Source of the DNA: Bryobacterales bacterium | GTDB taxonomy: Bacteria; Acidobacteriota; Terriglobia; Bryobacterales; Bryobacteraceae | DNA length: 5,633 nt | NCBI GenBank assembly: GCA_025462985.1 | Contig: JAOAPP010000575.1 | Location: forward strand, 1 to 5,633 | Reading direction: 5' to 3' | In this document: piece by piece, positions 1 through 5,433 of the stretch | Layout of the letters: each line of letters begins with the position of its first letter | Position numbering within the stretch: the first letter of the stretch is position 1 | Notes under the pieces: model-generated | The model's database searches: none | What the model was told of the DNA's origin: nothing | Seen by the model: the letters and a program-made list of their open reading frames with translations, nothing else | Position numbers and translations under genes: made by a program

Positions 1-193
1 CTACGAACTCGCGAGCCGCTGTGCGCAGTGAGTTCTCTCCGAATAGGATCGGTCGCTCCAGGCGAGACTCCTTGATCGAGCGTACAAATCTTTCGGCCTA
101 AGCGTTCAGGTTCGGCGACTGCGGCGGGAGTTTCACTGACGGAACACCAACACCCGCAAGAATTCTCTGAAACTCTGCCGTGAACAGCGGGTC
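1..193 (-). pseudogene. Transposase fragment (DDE integrase-core domain), 3' part with amber codon
   Basis: Read on the minus strand from base 193 to the window edge, one frame gives [20 protein letters not shown], then [11 protein letters not shown], a TAG stop at 100-98, then AERFVRSIKESRLERPILFG and ENSLRTAAREFV. This is the second half of the integrase-core (rve) domain of a DDE transposase of the IS3/IS481-like type. The initial D matches the second catalytic Asp (usually HDRDPLFT), and the E after the stop matches the catalytic Glu in the usual NAYAERF. A Tyr codon (TAC/TAT) has evidently become TAG. The first half of the gene, with the helix-turn-helix and first Asp, is absent: homology begins where the alcohol dehydrogenase reading frame ends. 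The gene continues beyond base 1. With the N-terminal half lost and a nonsense codon inside the active site, it cannot encode a working transposase. The exact IS family is uncertain; transposase ancestry is secure. Confidence 0.85.
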
Positions 194-1206
194 TATTTTA
201 AGTCGTTTGTCAGCACGATCCGGTATCGCGCTTTACCCGCCTCAAGGTGAGCCAGCGCCTCATTGGCCTTCGACATGGGGAAGCTTTCCGTTATCGGCTC
301 GACCTTGTGCCGCCCGGCAAACTCGAGCATCTTAATCACGGTTGCCGGCGCTCCCGAGGGACTTCCGCTGATACTCTTCTGCCCGACGATTAGCGGGAAC
401 GATGGCGCCTTCACTTCCGGCAGAACGCCAACCGTGTGGAAAATGCCCTTGGGTCCGAGCGCATTGATAAAACCCGGCAAATCGATTTCGGCCATTACTG
501 TGGACAGAATCAGGTTGAATGATCCGGCAGCGCTCTTCAAATCTGGTTGCGATCTTGTGTTAATAACCGCATGTGCACCCATTTTCTTCGCCTCGTCCGC
601 CTTATTGTCAGAGGTTGTAAATGCGGTAACGTGACAGCCCCATTTGTTGAGAAACTGCAGGGCCATATGGCCCAGGCCGCCGATGCCAACAACTCCGACG
701 TGATCAGTTGGTTTGACGTCGAACTGAAGCAAGGGATTGAAAACGGTGATGCCGCCGCAGAGTAACGGGCCCGCTTTTGCCGGATCGACACTATCCGGGA
801 TGGGCGTTGCCCAAAGCCAATGGCATCTGACACGGGTCGCGAAAGCTCCGTGACGCTCGACAATAGTCTGCTCCAGGCTTCGACACATATTGTGGTCACC
901 GTCCAGACATTGCGCGCAGTGAAGGCAACTTCCGGCGTTCCAGCCTAGCCCCACGGTTTGCCCGGCTGTCACTGATTTGGCATCGGGACCGGCCGCGACT
1001 ACTTTGCCGATCGCTTCGTGCCCGGGCACGAAGGGGTATTTGCTGATGCCCCATTCATTGTTTAACATCGACACATCGGAATGGCAGATGCCGCAATATT
1101 GCACTTCGATTTCAACCTGCTCGTCTCCGAGCGGCCCTGGGTCGTATGAAAAAGGTTCGAGCCTGCCCTTCGCGCTCGATGCCGCCAACGCGTGAATTTC
1201 AATCAT
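193..1206 (-). CDS. Zinc-dependent alcohol dehydrogenase, CAD/YahK-like, NADP(H)-preferring
   Basis: Complete 337-residue medium-chain dehydrogenase/reductase, the normal family length. It should reversibly oxidise alcohols to aldehydes in the cytoplasm; CAD/YahK-type members mainly reduce aldehydes with NADPH. Visible features in order: GroES-like catalytic domain with GICHSD (zinc ligand C41) and GHE (H63, E64); structural-zinc cysteines C94, C97, C100 and C108; third catalytic zinc ligand C150 in LLCGGITV; Rossmann motif GIGGLG at about 174-179; then FTTSDNK (196-202) after the second beta strand, where Ser/Thr and Lys rather than an acidic residue favour NADP(H). The C-terminal YRIVLTNDL is also typical. 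All metal ligands are present and there is no internal stop, so it looks functional. The ATG at 1206 gives the usual [13 protein letters not shown] start; no convincing Shine-Dalgarno precedes it. It lies between a dead transposase and a dead permease on the same strand, so it has no surviving operon partner and its physiological substrate cannot be inferred from context. Confidence 0.95.
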   Translation of the reverse strand: MIEIHALAASSAKGRLEPFSYDPGPLGDEQVEIEVQYCGICHSDVSMLNNEWGISKYPFVPGHEAIGKVVAAGPDAKSVTAGQTVGLGWNAGSCLHCAQCLDGDHNMCRSLEQTIVERHGAFATRVRCHWLWATPIPDSVDPAKAGPLLCGGITVFNPLLQFDVKPTDHVGVVGIGGLGHMALQFLNKWGCHVTAFTTSDNKADEAKKMGAHAVINTRSQPDLKSAAGSFNLILSTVMAEIDLPGFINALGPKGIFHTVGVLPEVKAPSFPLIVGQKSISGSPSGAPATVIKMLEFAGRHKVEPITESFPMSKANEALAHLEAGKARYRIVLTNDLK

Positions 1207-1216
1207 GGCGGGTTAG

Positions 1217-1342
1217 ATGCAGGTGGCTTTGATTCCGGCTCGGCTAAGACACGCTGTCGCGATGTTCGCCAAACGTTCGCCGGAGGAAATCCGGGATTTC
1301 TTCTACAATCGCGCACCTATCACATCGATACGGTCAAGATAA
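1217..1342 (+). other. Possible 41-residue ORF or gene-tail remnant upstream of the dehydrogenase
   Basis: The + strand frame begins with ATG at 1217 right after a TAG and ends with TAA at 1340-1342. The central part, AVAMFAKRSPEEIRDFFYNR, has a protein-like composition (amphipathic, charged, aromatic) unlike the arginine/serine-rich noise typical of shadow frames. I do not recognise a family and see no clear ribosome-binding site. It lies across the 5' leader of the divergent dehydrogenase and overlaps the end of the permease pseudogene by about 20 bases. It could be the tail of a lost gene carried in with a rearrangement, or chance. Confidence 0.2.
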
Positions 1343-2232
1343 AGGAGTGCACCGTTTCAATTCTGTCGGTCAGGGACTCCATGAGCTCGCTTCCGCCGAA
1401 GGGGTGGGGTGAGCCCGTTCCTCCGGCGAAAGCCAGTATCAGGTTCTCCGTGAGCAGGAATCGGTTGATGCGCGCCGAGTCCGCGCCCAATGATGCGCGC
1501 ATGGCGATTTCTCGCGCTCGTTGCACGCGCAACATTCGCACACGCTAGCACTAGAACGGGCGATACTGCAGCCCAGGCAGTTAGCAACGCCGGAGACGTA
1601 CTTCGCCCGTCGCCCACAACGAGAGTGGCCTTATTGCAACGTCGACGTTGCCGTTTGTTTTGGGGATATGTCCGCGCCAGACGAGCTGCCATTCTCCTCA
1701 TCTCGGCTGCGCGTGGCTCACGCCCATCCCAACTTTCGAGCGTGCAATGACTTCAAGCCCTGAAAATGCCTCGTTTCCGTAAACGCAGGATCAAGATTGG
1801 ACATAGGTATCCAAATCTGCGCCCAACTCGGCTTTGCTTGTTGCTGCGGGACTACTCCTACGACCGTAACGAGCCAGTCTATAATGCGTATCTTGCGACC
1901 GACGATCGCTGGATCGGAACCGTACCTGCGCCGAAGTCAAGTACAGCTACTTGGTAGGAGGGAAATTCGGGTGTGTTTCGGCCACATGTACAAGCCGAAA
2001 GGAATCTCGATATGGGGGTCGAGCGCATCACGGCATTCCTCTTTCAACACTTCCACCGGCCCAAATTCACGCCGAGCGTGAAGCCATGCATCCCTTTCGC
2101 CCATTCCTTCTGTCATGTACTGCCGCGCGAGTTGTTCGACGTGAACCTCAATCTCACGAGCCAGGTCCTTTTCGACCTTATCGCTGGTCAACAGGGAAGT
2201 TAAACGGTGGTGAATCTTCGAAATGAACGCAT
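1320..2232 (-). pseudogene. Degenerate ADOP-type (MacB-like) ABC transporter permease
   Basis: Intact relatives are inner-membrane proteins of roughly 800 residues with an N-terminal prefix helix domain, two FtsX-like permease modules and periplasmic MacB-PCD domains. Here only pieces remain, read on the minus strand. MRSFRRF starts at 2232 and hits TAA at 2202-2200. The prefix domain (KVEKDLAREIEVHVEQL, then ARREFGPVEVLKEECRDA) spans about 2191-2024. In the same frame a TGA at 1939-1937 replaces an expected Trp before LRRRYGSDPAIVGRKI, followed by WLVTVVGVVP and WAQIWIPM. After frame changes come VIARSKVGMG (near 1750), EMRRMAARLARTYPQ (near 1705), NGNVDVAIRPL (near 1660), ALLTAWAAVSPVLVLACANV (near 1600) and REIAMRASLGA plus FLLTENLILAFAGG (from about 1540). 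TM1 with part of the periplasmic domain is missing between 2024 and about 1960, and the whole C-terminal half is gone. It follows the padR remnant directly, the standard operon order for these permeases. Confidence 0.85.
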
Positions 2233-2240
2233 GGAGCGGC

Positions 2241-2638
2241 TCAGGCGTTTTGTATCAGCATCTGCACGGCACCGGAAAGACGATCCCAGTTCTCAAGCTC
2301 ATGCTGCAACTGCCTCTTTCCATCCCGAGTTAAGGAACAGAACTTTGCAGTTCGACCGAGATCTGAATCCTTCCATTTGGCTGAAACCCACCCCTGCTGT
2401 TCCAGGCGATGCAGGGCCCGGATATAAAGTGATCCTTGCCCCGCTGACAGAACATCTTGAGAGAGCAGTTGGATAGGTTTGGCGATTCCCCACCCGTGCA
2501 AGGCTCGCGAGCAATCGTTTGCAAGATCAGCAGATCAAGCATTCCTTGGAGTAGGTCCGATGGCTTTGGAACGATGCCTCGATCATCGACAATTGAAGCG
2601 TAGATGTCGGATTGTACCGAAGTCACGGAATGAGCCAC
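2241..2638 (-). pseudogene. Frameshifted PadR-family transcriptional regulator
   Basis: Two minus-strand frames together make one PadR protein. The first holds KPSDLLQGMLDLLILQTIAREP (from 2566). The second, starting near 2501, holds HGWGIAKPIQLLSQDVL, GSLYIRALHRLEQQGWVSAKW, a wing-like RTAKFCSLTRDGKRQL and the C-terminal helix ending ENWDRLSGAVQMLIQNA, with the stop at 2243-2241. Intact relatives run through KPSDLLQG...EPMHGWGIA without interruption at about 110 residues, so the sequence near 2502 has lost or gained one base. SLYIRALHR has one residue more than the usual SLYPALHR, suggesting a second small indel. No ATG lies just before KPSDLLQG in frame; the nearest is at 2638 and would add 24 atypical residues, so the native start may also be mutated. 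PadR proteins are small winged-helix repressors, usually autoregulatory and controlling an adjacent transporter. Here the target would have been the permease 8 bases downstream, which is also dead. Confidence 0.85.
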
Positions 2639-2795
2639 AGTCGTCGCGCGGAACCTGGACTGGAATCAGCCGGCACATCCTGTTGATAGGCAATCGGATC
2701 CAGCGGCCGAAAAACTAGTAGCTCGGGGCACCCGTTCTGAAGTTGACGTCCACCTTGTTCCCGCAAATGAGTGCGGTACGACAATGGAGACAGCC
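2634..2795 (+). other. Start-less open frame with protein-like composition, possible gene remnant
   Basis: Between a TGA at 2631-2633 and a TGA at 2796-2798 the + strand is open for 54 codons, reading NLDWNQPAHPVDRQSDPAAE and then VARGTRSEVDVHLVPANECG. It has no start codon except an ATG five codons from the end, so it is not a complete gene. Its mixed, soluble-protein composition differs from neighbouring shadow frames. It overlaps the beginning of the ORF at 2771 in a different frame, so the two could be pieces of one former gene separated by a frameshift. No family recognised. Confidence 0.15.
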
Positions 2796-2998
2796 TGAAT
2801 CAAAGACAGAAAGAATTGGAACTGACGCTCAGTTTAAAACGCATTGGGGGCGATGAAGCCAAGTTGCAGGACCAGGAGCTGATCCAACGGGTGGAAGCAC
2901 AACTCGCCGATCTCGACCCTGCAAACAAAGAGCAGAAAAATAAGATCACCGCCCTCCATAAAGACAAGAATAGATTTTTGGGGAAATATTTTGCGTGA
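2771..2998 (+). CDS. Small hypothetical protein, predicted helical/coiled coil
   Basis: A 75-residue open frame beginning with GTG directly after a TGA and ending with TGA at 2996-2998. The product is highly charged (many K, E, D, Q) with regular leucine/isoleucine spacing in QRQKELELTLSLKRI, LIQRVEAQLADLDPA and KNKITALHKDKNRFLGKY, suggesting two amphipathic helices around a DPAN turn. No Cys, catalytic motif, signal peptide or membrane segment is visible. Codons are AT-richer (AAA, AAT, TTT) than in the downstream genes. There is no convincing Shine-Dalgarno and the GTG start is only the first available codon, so this may be a remnant. I recognise no family. It lies 78 bases upstream of the deacetylase-like gene on the same strand, but the composition break between them argues against a shared origin. 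Confidence 0.4.
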   Translation: MRYDNGDSLNQRQKELELTLSLKRIGGDEAKLQDQELIQRVEAQLADLDPANKEQKNKITALHKDKNRFLGKYFA

Positions 2999-3076
2999 TC
3001 CTTACCTCGGTCCGAGATCCACTCTGCTTAGCAGACTGCCGCCGCGACAGCAGGACCCGTCCGACGAGCCGGCGCG

Positions 3077-3730
3077 ATGAAGCGCGTGACCCTGAGCTTT
3101 GATAACGGCCCGACCCCGGGCATTACCGAGGGCGTGTTGGAGGTGCTGGCACGCTACGGTCTCCTCTCGACGTTTTTCGTGATAGGGCAGCGGCTGGAGG
3201 CGCCGAGGAATGCCGCGCTGCTGCAGGCGATGAGCGCCGCGGGACATTGGATCGGCAATCACACCTGGAGCCACTCTGTGGCTTTCGGCGACCGTCAGGA
3301 TGCGGCGTACGCGCGCGAGGAGATCGACCGCGCGCAGGCCCTGATCGGCGAATTCCCGGGTCAGGAGAAGCTTTTCAGGCCATACGGCAACTATGGGCTG
3401 CTGGGACGGCATTTGTTCAGCCGCAGCGCGCTCTCTTACTTGCGGGAGCAGGGCTACACCACGATCAGCTGGACGGCAGTGCCTGGCGACTGGTACCGCC
3501 CGGACTGGGACCGCGATTTCGAAACCCGGTTCGGCGATCAGGACTGGCCGGTTGTGGTTCTGCACGATATCGAGAATGCGTGCCTGGCCCGTCTGCCGGA
3601 CTTCATCGCCAGGCTGCAGGATCGGGGTTTTGACCTGCGTCAAGGTTTCCCCGAAAGCGTCGTCGTGACGCGAAAGGGGCGGTTTGTCACCTTGTCCGGC
3701 GCTCTGGTCGCGGATGGCCCGCCGACGTGA
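3077..3730 (+). CDS. Polysaccharide deacetylase-family (NodB/CE4-like) hydrolase
   Basis: A 217-residue single-domain NodB-homology protein. CE4 enzymes use a divalent metal to hydrolyse N- or O-acetyl groups; related subgroups hydrolyse small amides or imides. Motifs seen: motif 1 TLSFDNGP (residues 5-12), with the catalytic-base Asp at D9 but Asn at N10 where the metal-binding Asp normally sits; motif 2 NHTWSH, giving metal ligands H62 and H66; motif 3 RPYGNY (101-106); motif 4 region around W132-D138; motif 5 VLHD, with H163 and D164. There is no signal peptide or membrane anchor, so it is probably cytoplasmic, which fits a small-molecule substrate better than cell-wall polymer. The ATG at 3077 begins right before the first beta strand, as usual for short members; the frame is open upstream only to a stop at 3029-3031 with no other ATG or GTG, and no strong Shine-Dalgarno is visible. 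It heads the same-strand cluster, with the dioxygenase 73 bases downstream. Fold and family are confident; the substrate is not. Confidence 0.9.
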   Translation: MKRVTLSFDNGPTPGITEGVLEVLARYGLLSTFFVIGQRLEAPRNAALLQAMSAAGHWIGNHTWSHSVAFGDRQDAAYAREEIDRAQALIGEFPGQEKLFRPYGNYGLLGRHLFSRSALSYLREQGYTTISWTAVPGDWYRPDWDRDFETRFGDQDWPVVVLHDIENACLARLPDFIARLQDRGFDLRQGFPESVVVTRKGRFVTLSGALVADGPPT

Positions 3731-3803
3731 TGCCGCACATGCCCCTGCATCGCGTCCGAGATACCAACAAAAGAACCCAACCGAAGAAAGTGGATCACCA
3801 GAG

Positions 3804-4805
3804 ATGCTTGAACCCCCCAAGACCACTCAGTCACCTCCTTTCCGCATCACCCGTGCGAGCCACCTCGCCTACACCGTCCGCGATTTGTCGCGCAGCCGGG
3901 ACTTCTACACGGAAGTGCTCGGCCTGGTGGTAAGCGACGAGGACCGGGACACGCTCTACCTGCGCGGCATCGAGGAGCGGGTACATCACAGCCTGGTCCT
4001 CAAACGCACAGATGGCGCGCCCGCCTGCATCCGGGCCGGCCTGCTAACCGAAGACGAGGAGGACCTCGAGAAGGCGAAGTTCTTCTTCACGCAGCGCGGG
4101 ATGCGGGCCGAATTCGTCGAGGTGCCGCATCAGGCTCGTACCCTGCACACCACGGATGTCGCGGGCACGCCGCTGGAGCTGTACTCTAAGATGACGCGGG
4201 CTGAGCGGCTGGACCAGCGATTTGAGGCCCTGCGCGGCGCCGGCGCGCTCCGCTTCGACCACTACCAGATCGCCGCGCCTGACATTCAGAAGGCCGCAAG
4301 CTTCTACGCCGATCTTGGCTTCCGCATCGTGGACTACATGGTCGTGTCCGGACAGCCGGTCGGCATATTCCTGCACATCAAGGACACGGTGTACGACGTG
4401 GTGTTCATCCGTCGACCCGGACCCGCGCTGCATCATTACGGCTACATCGTCGGTGGCATTAACGATATCATCCGCGCCTGCGACGTCGCCGGCAGGCTGG
4501 GCTATGGCGATCATGTCGAGTTCGGGCCCGGCCGACACAGCCTGGGCCATTCGTACTATGTTTACTTGCTGGATCCTGACCGCCACCGGGTCGAGCTGCT
4601 GCCACCCCCCAGTTACTACGGCGATGCGGATGACGGGCCAGTCGTCCATGATCTGACCGGGGTCCCTCGGGTGACCGAATCCTGGGGACTGCCGCCGCGC
4701 AGCAGCTGGTTGAAGAATGCATCGCTTTTCGAGGGGACGGTCTGCACCAGCCCGCCGCCGGGCGGGCCGGAGCCGTCACTGGAGGCCTACCTCAAGATGA
4801 CCTGA
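3804..4805 (+). CDS. VOC-superfamily extradiol ring-cleavage dioxygenase, HPCD-like
   Basis: A 333-residue two-domain type I extradiol dioxygenase, closest by eye to homoprotocatechuate 2,3-dioxygenase (HPCD) of Brevibacterium. It would cleave a catecholic ring next to the diol using Fe(II) or Mn(II) and O2. The N-terminal VOC module is residues about 18-130 (HLAYTVRDLSRSRDFYTEVL); the catalytic module is about 148-268. Metal ligands are H153 (RFDHYQ), H211 (ALHHYGY) and E264 (HRVELLP), matching HPCD H155, H214 and E267. Y254 and H245 (GPGRHS) match HPCD Y257 and H248. By manual alignment with the HPCD sequence recalled from memory, other pocket residues differ: H200 to Y197, N157 to Q155, W192 to F189, R243 to F240, and probably R293 to T291. 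The ATG at 3804 is preferred because the longer in-frame version overlaps the upstream gene with an atypical Arg/Pro-rich extension; only a purine-rich GAAGAAAG lies upstream, at a long spacing. The ring-cleavage family is confident; the substrate is open and probably not homoprotocatechuate. Confidence 0.92.
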   Translation: MLEPPKTTQSPPFRITRASHLAYTVRDLSRSRDFYTEVLGLVVSDEDRDTLYLRGIEERVHHSLVLKRTDGAPACIRAGLLTEDEEDLEKAKFFFTQRGMRAEFVEVPHQARTLHTTDVAGTPLELYSKMTRAERLDQRFEALRGAGALRFDHYQIAAPDIQKAASFYADLGFRIVDYMVVSGQPVGIFLHIKDTVYDVVFIRRPGPALHHYGYIVGGINDIIRACDVAGRLGYGDHVEFGPGRHSLGHSYYVYLLDPDRHRVELLPPPSYYGDADDGPVVHDLTGVPRVTESWGLPPRSSWLKNASLFEGTVCTSPPPGGPEPSLEAYLKMT

Positions 4806-4815
4806 GCCCTGGCGG

Positions 4816-4837
4816 CGGGCCGGCTCTCGTCGGCCCG
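4816..4837 (+). other. GC-rich hairpin in the dioxygenase-CMD intergenic gap
   Basis: CGGGCCG at 4816-4822 is the exact reverse complement of CGGCCCG at 4831-4837, with an 8-base loop, starting 10 bases after the dioxygenase stop. There is no T-run after it, so it is not a canonical intrinsic terminator. It could be an mRNA-stabilising or partially attenuating stem between two co-transcribed genes. In GC-rich DNA a 7-bp stem can also occur by chance. Confidence 0.35.
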
Positions 4838-4874
4838 GCGGCACTCCCCGGTCAATACCCTGAACAACACCCCG

Positions 4875-4881
4875 AAAGGAG
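4875..4881 (+). promoter_or_regulatory. Ribosome-binding site of the CMD-family gene
   Basis: AAAGGAG is a strong Shine-Dalgarno match, 12 bases upstream of the ATG at 4894 (slightly long spacing). It is the clearest ribosome-binding site in the window and fixes the start of the CMD-family gene. The two genes upstream in the cluster lack a comparable site. Confidence 0.75.
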
Positions 4882-4893
4882 CGGATTCGAGAT

Positions 4894-5433
4894 ATGGCGA
4901 GAATTGGCTATGTGAGCCGAGACACAATGCCCGAGGGCAGGACCGATCTCTACGATCGGCTGGCCGCCGAGCGAGGCCCAAATCTGGAGCACATCTTCCT
5001 GGCGCTGGCGAACGCTCCGGATCTCGCGGAGGCGGTCCTTGGGCTGGCGACGGCGCTGCGCAAGAAAACGACGCTGTCCCGGGTGTTCCGCGAGCTCGCC
5101 GTGGTCACTGTGGGCCTCGAGACCGATGCGCAATACGAGGTGGAGCATCATTGGAACGCGGCGCTTCGCGCCGGGGTGCGGCGGGAGCAGCTCGAGCACC
5201 TCGGCGATTTCGAGACAGCGTCGTGCTTCACCGGGCAGGAGAGCGCGGTGATCCGCCTGGCAAAGGAAGTAACGGTCGCGGGCAAGGTCGCCGATAGCAC
5301 TTGGGAAGCAGTGTCTTTCCTGGGCGACCGGGGTCGGCTGGAGCTGCTGCTGACCATCGCCTGGTACAACTGCGTCGTTCGCATCATTCTGCCTCTGCAG
5401 ATTGAGAAGGAGCCGTGGTTTGTCCGCCTGTGA
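4894..5433 (+). CDS. Carboxymuconolactone decarboxylase-family protein (AhpD-like fold)
   Basis: A 179-residue all-helical protein of the CMD/AhpD superfamily. Core signature: RELAVVTVGLETDAQYEVEH (66-85) followed by HWNAALRAGV (86-95), in which the family's YEW.HH pattern appears as Y81-E82-V83-E84-H85-H86. The CxxC redox pair of AhpD-type peroxidase partners is absent from this helix, so a peroxidase role is unlikely; the protein resembles the Cys-less subgroup often found near aromatic-catabolism genes. The N-terminal region (about 1-60) contains LYDRLAAERGPNLEHIFLAL, typical of that subgroup. No signal peptide or membrane segment, so cytoplasmic. It lies 88 bases after the dioxygenase on the same strand, separated by a GC-rich hairpin but with its own strong Shine-Dalgarno. 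An acid decarboxylation or isomerisation after ring cleavage is plausible, but biochemistry in this subgroup is sparse, so the role is inference from context. Confidence 0.88.
   Translation: MARIGYVSRDTMPEGRTDLYDRLAAERGPNLEHIFLALANAPDLAEAVLGLATALRKKTTLSRVFRELAVVTVGLETDAQYEVEHHWNAALRAGVRREQLEHLGDFETASCFTGQESAVIRLAKEVTVAGKVADSTWEAVSFLGDRGRLELLLTIAWYNCVVRIILPLQIEKEPWFVRL

Noticed and set aside
537..899. Alternative minus-strand ORF and + strand ORFs inside the dehydrogenase
   Set aside because: All overlap a complete dehydrogenase with every zinc ligand and the Rossmann motif; their translations show no family features.
1951..2476. Plus-strand ORFs across the permease and padR remnants
   Set aside because: They are complements of recognisable PadR and permease segments and carry no motifs.
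2479..2718. 79-codon + strand ORF over the padR 5' end
   Set aside because: Mostly the complement of the PadR N-terminal sequence KPSDLLQGMLDLL; no independent support.
3684..3803. In-frame N-terminal extension of the dioxygenase beginning at 3684
   Set aside because: The extra 40 residues overlap the deacetylase-like gene, are Arg/Pro-rich and unlike the family; ATG at 3804 gives the normal N-terminus and a clean gap.
3002..3826. Long minus-strand ORF (274 codons) opposite the deacetylase-like gene
   Set aside because: It is the antisense shadow of a GC-rich coding frame; its Arg/Ala/Gln-rich translation has no domain, while the + strand frame has all the NodB motifs.
4044..4649. Minus-strand ORF of 201 codons opposite the dioxygenase
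   Set aside because: Shadow frame caused by biased third positions; the + strand carries the metal ligands and both VOC modules.
4852..5199. Minus-strand ORF opposite the start of the CMD-family gene
   Set aside because: Low-complexity shadow; the + strand has a strong Shine-Dalgarno and the CMD signature.
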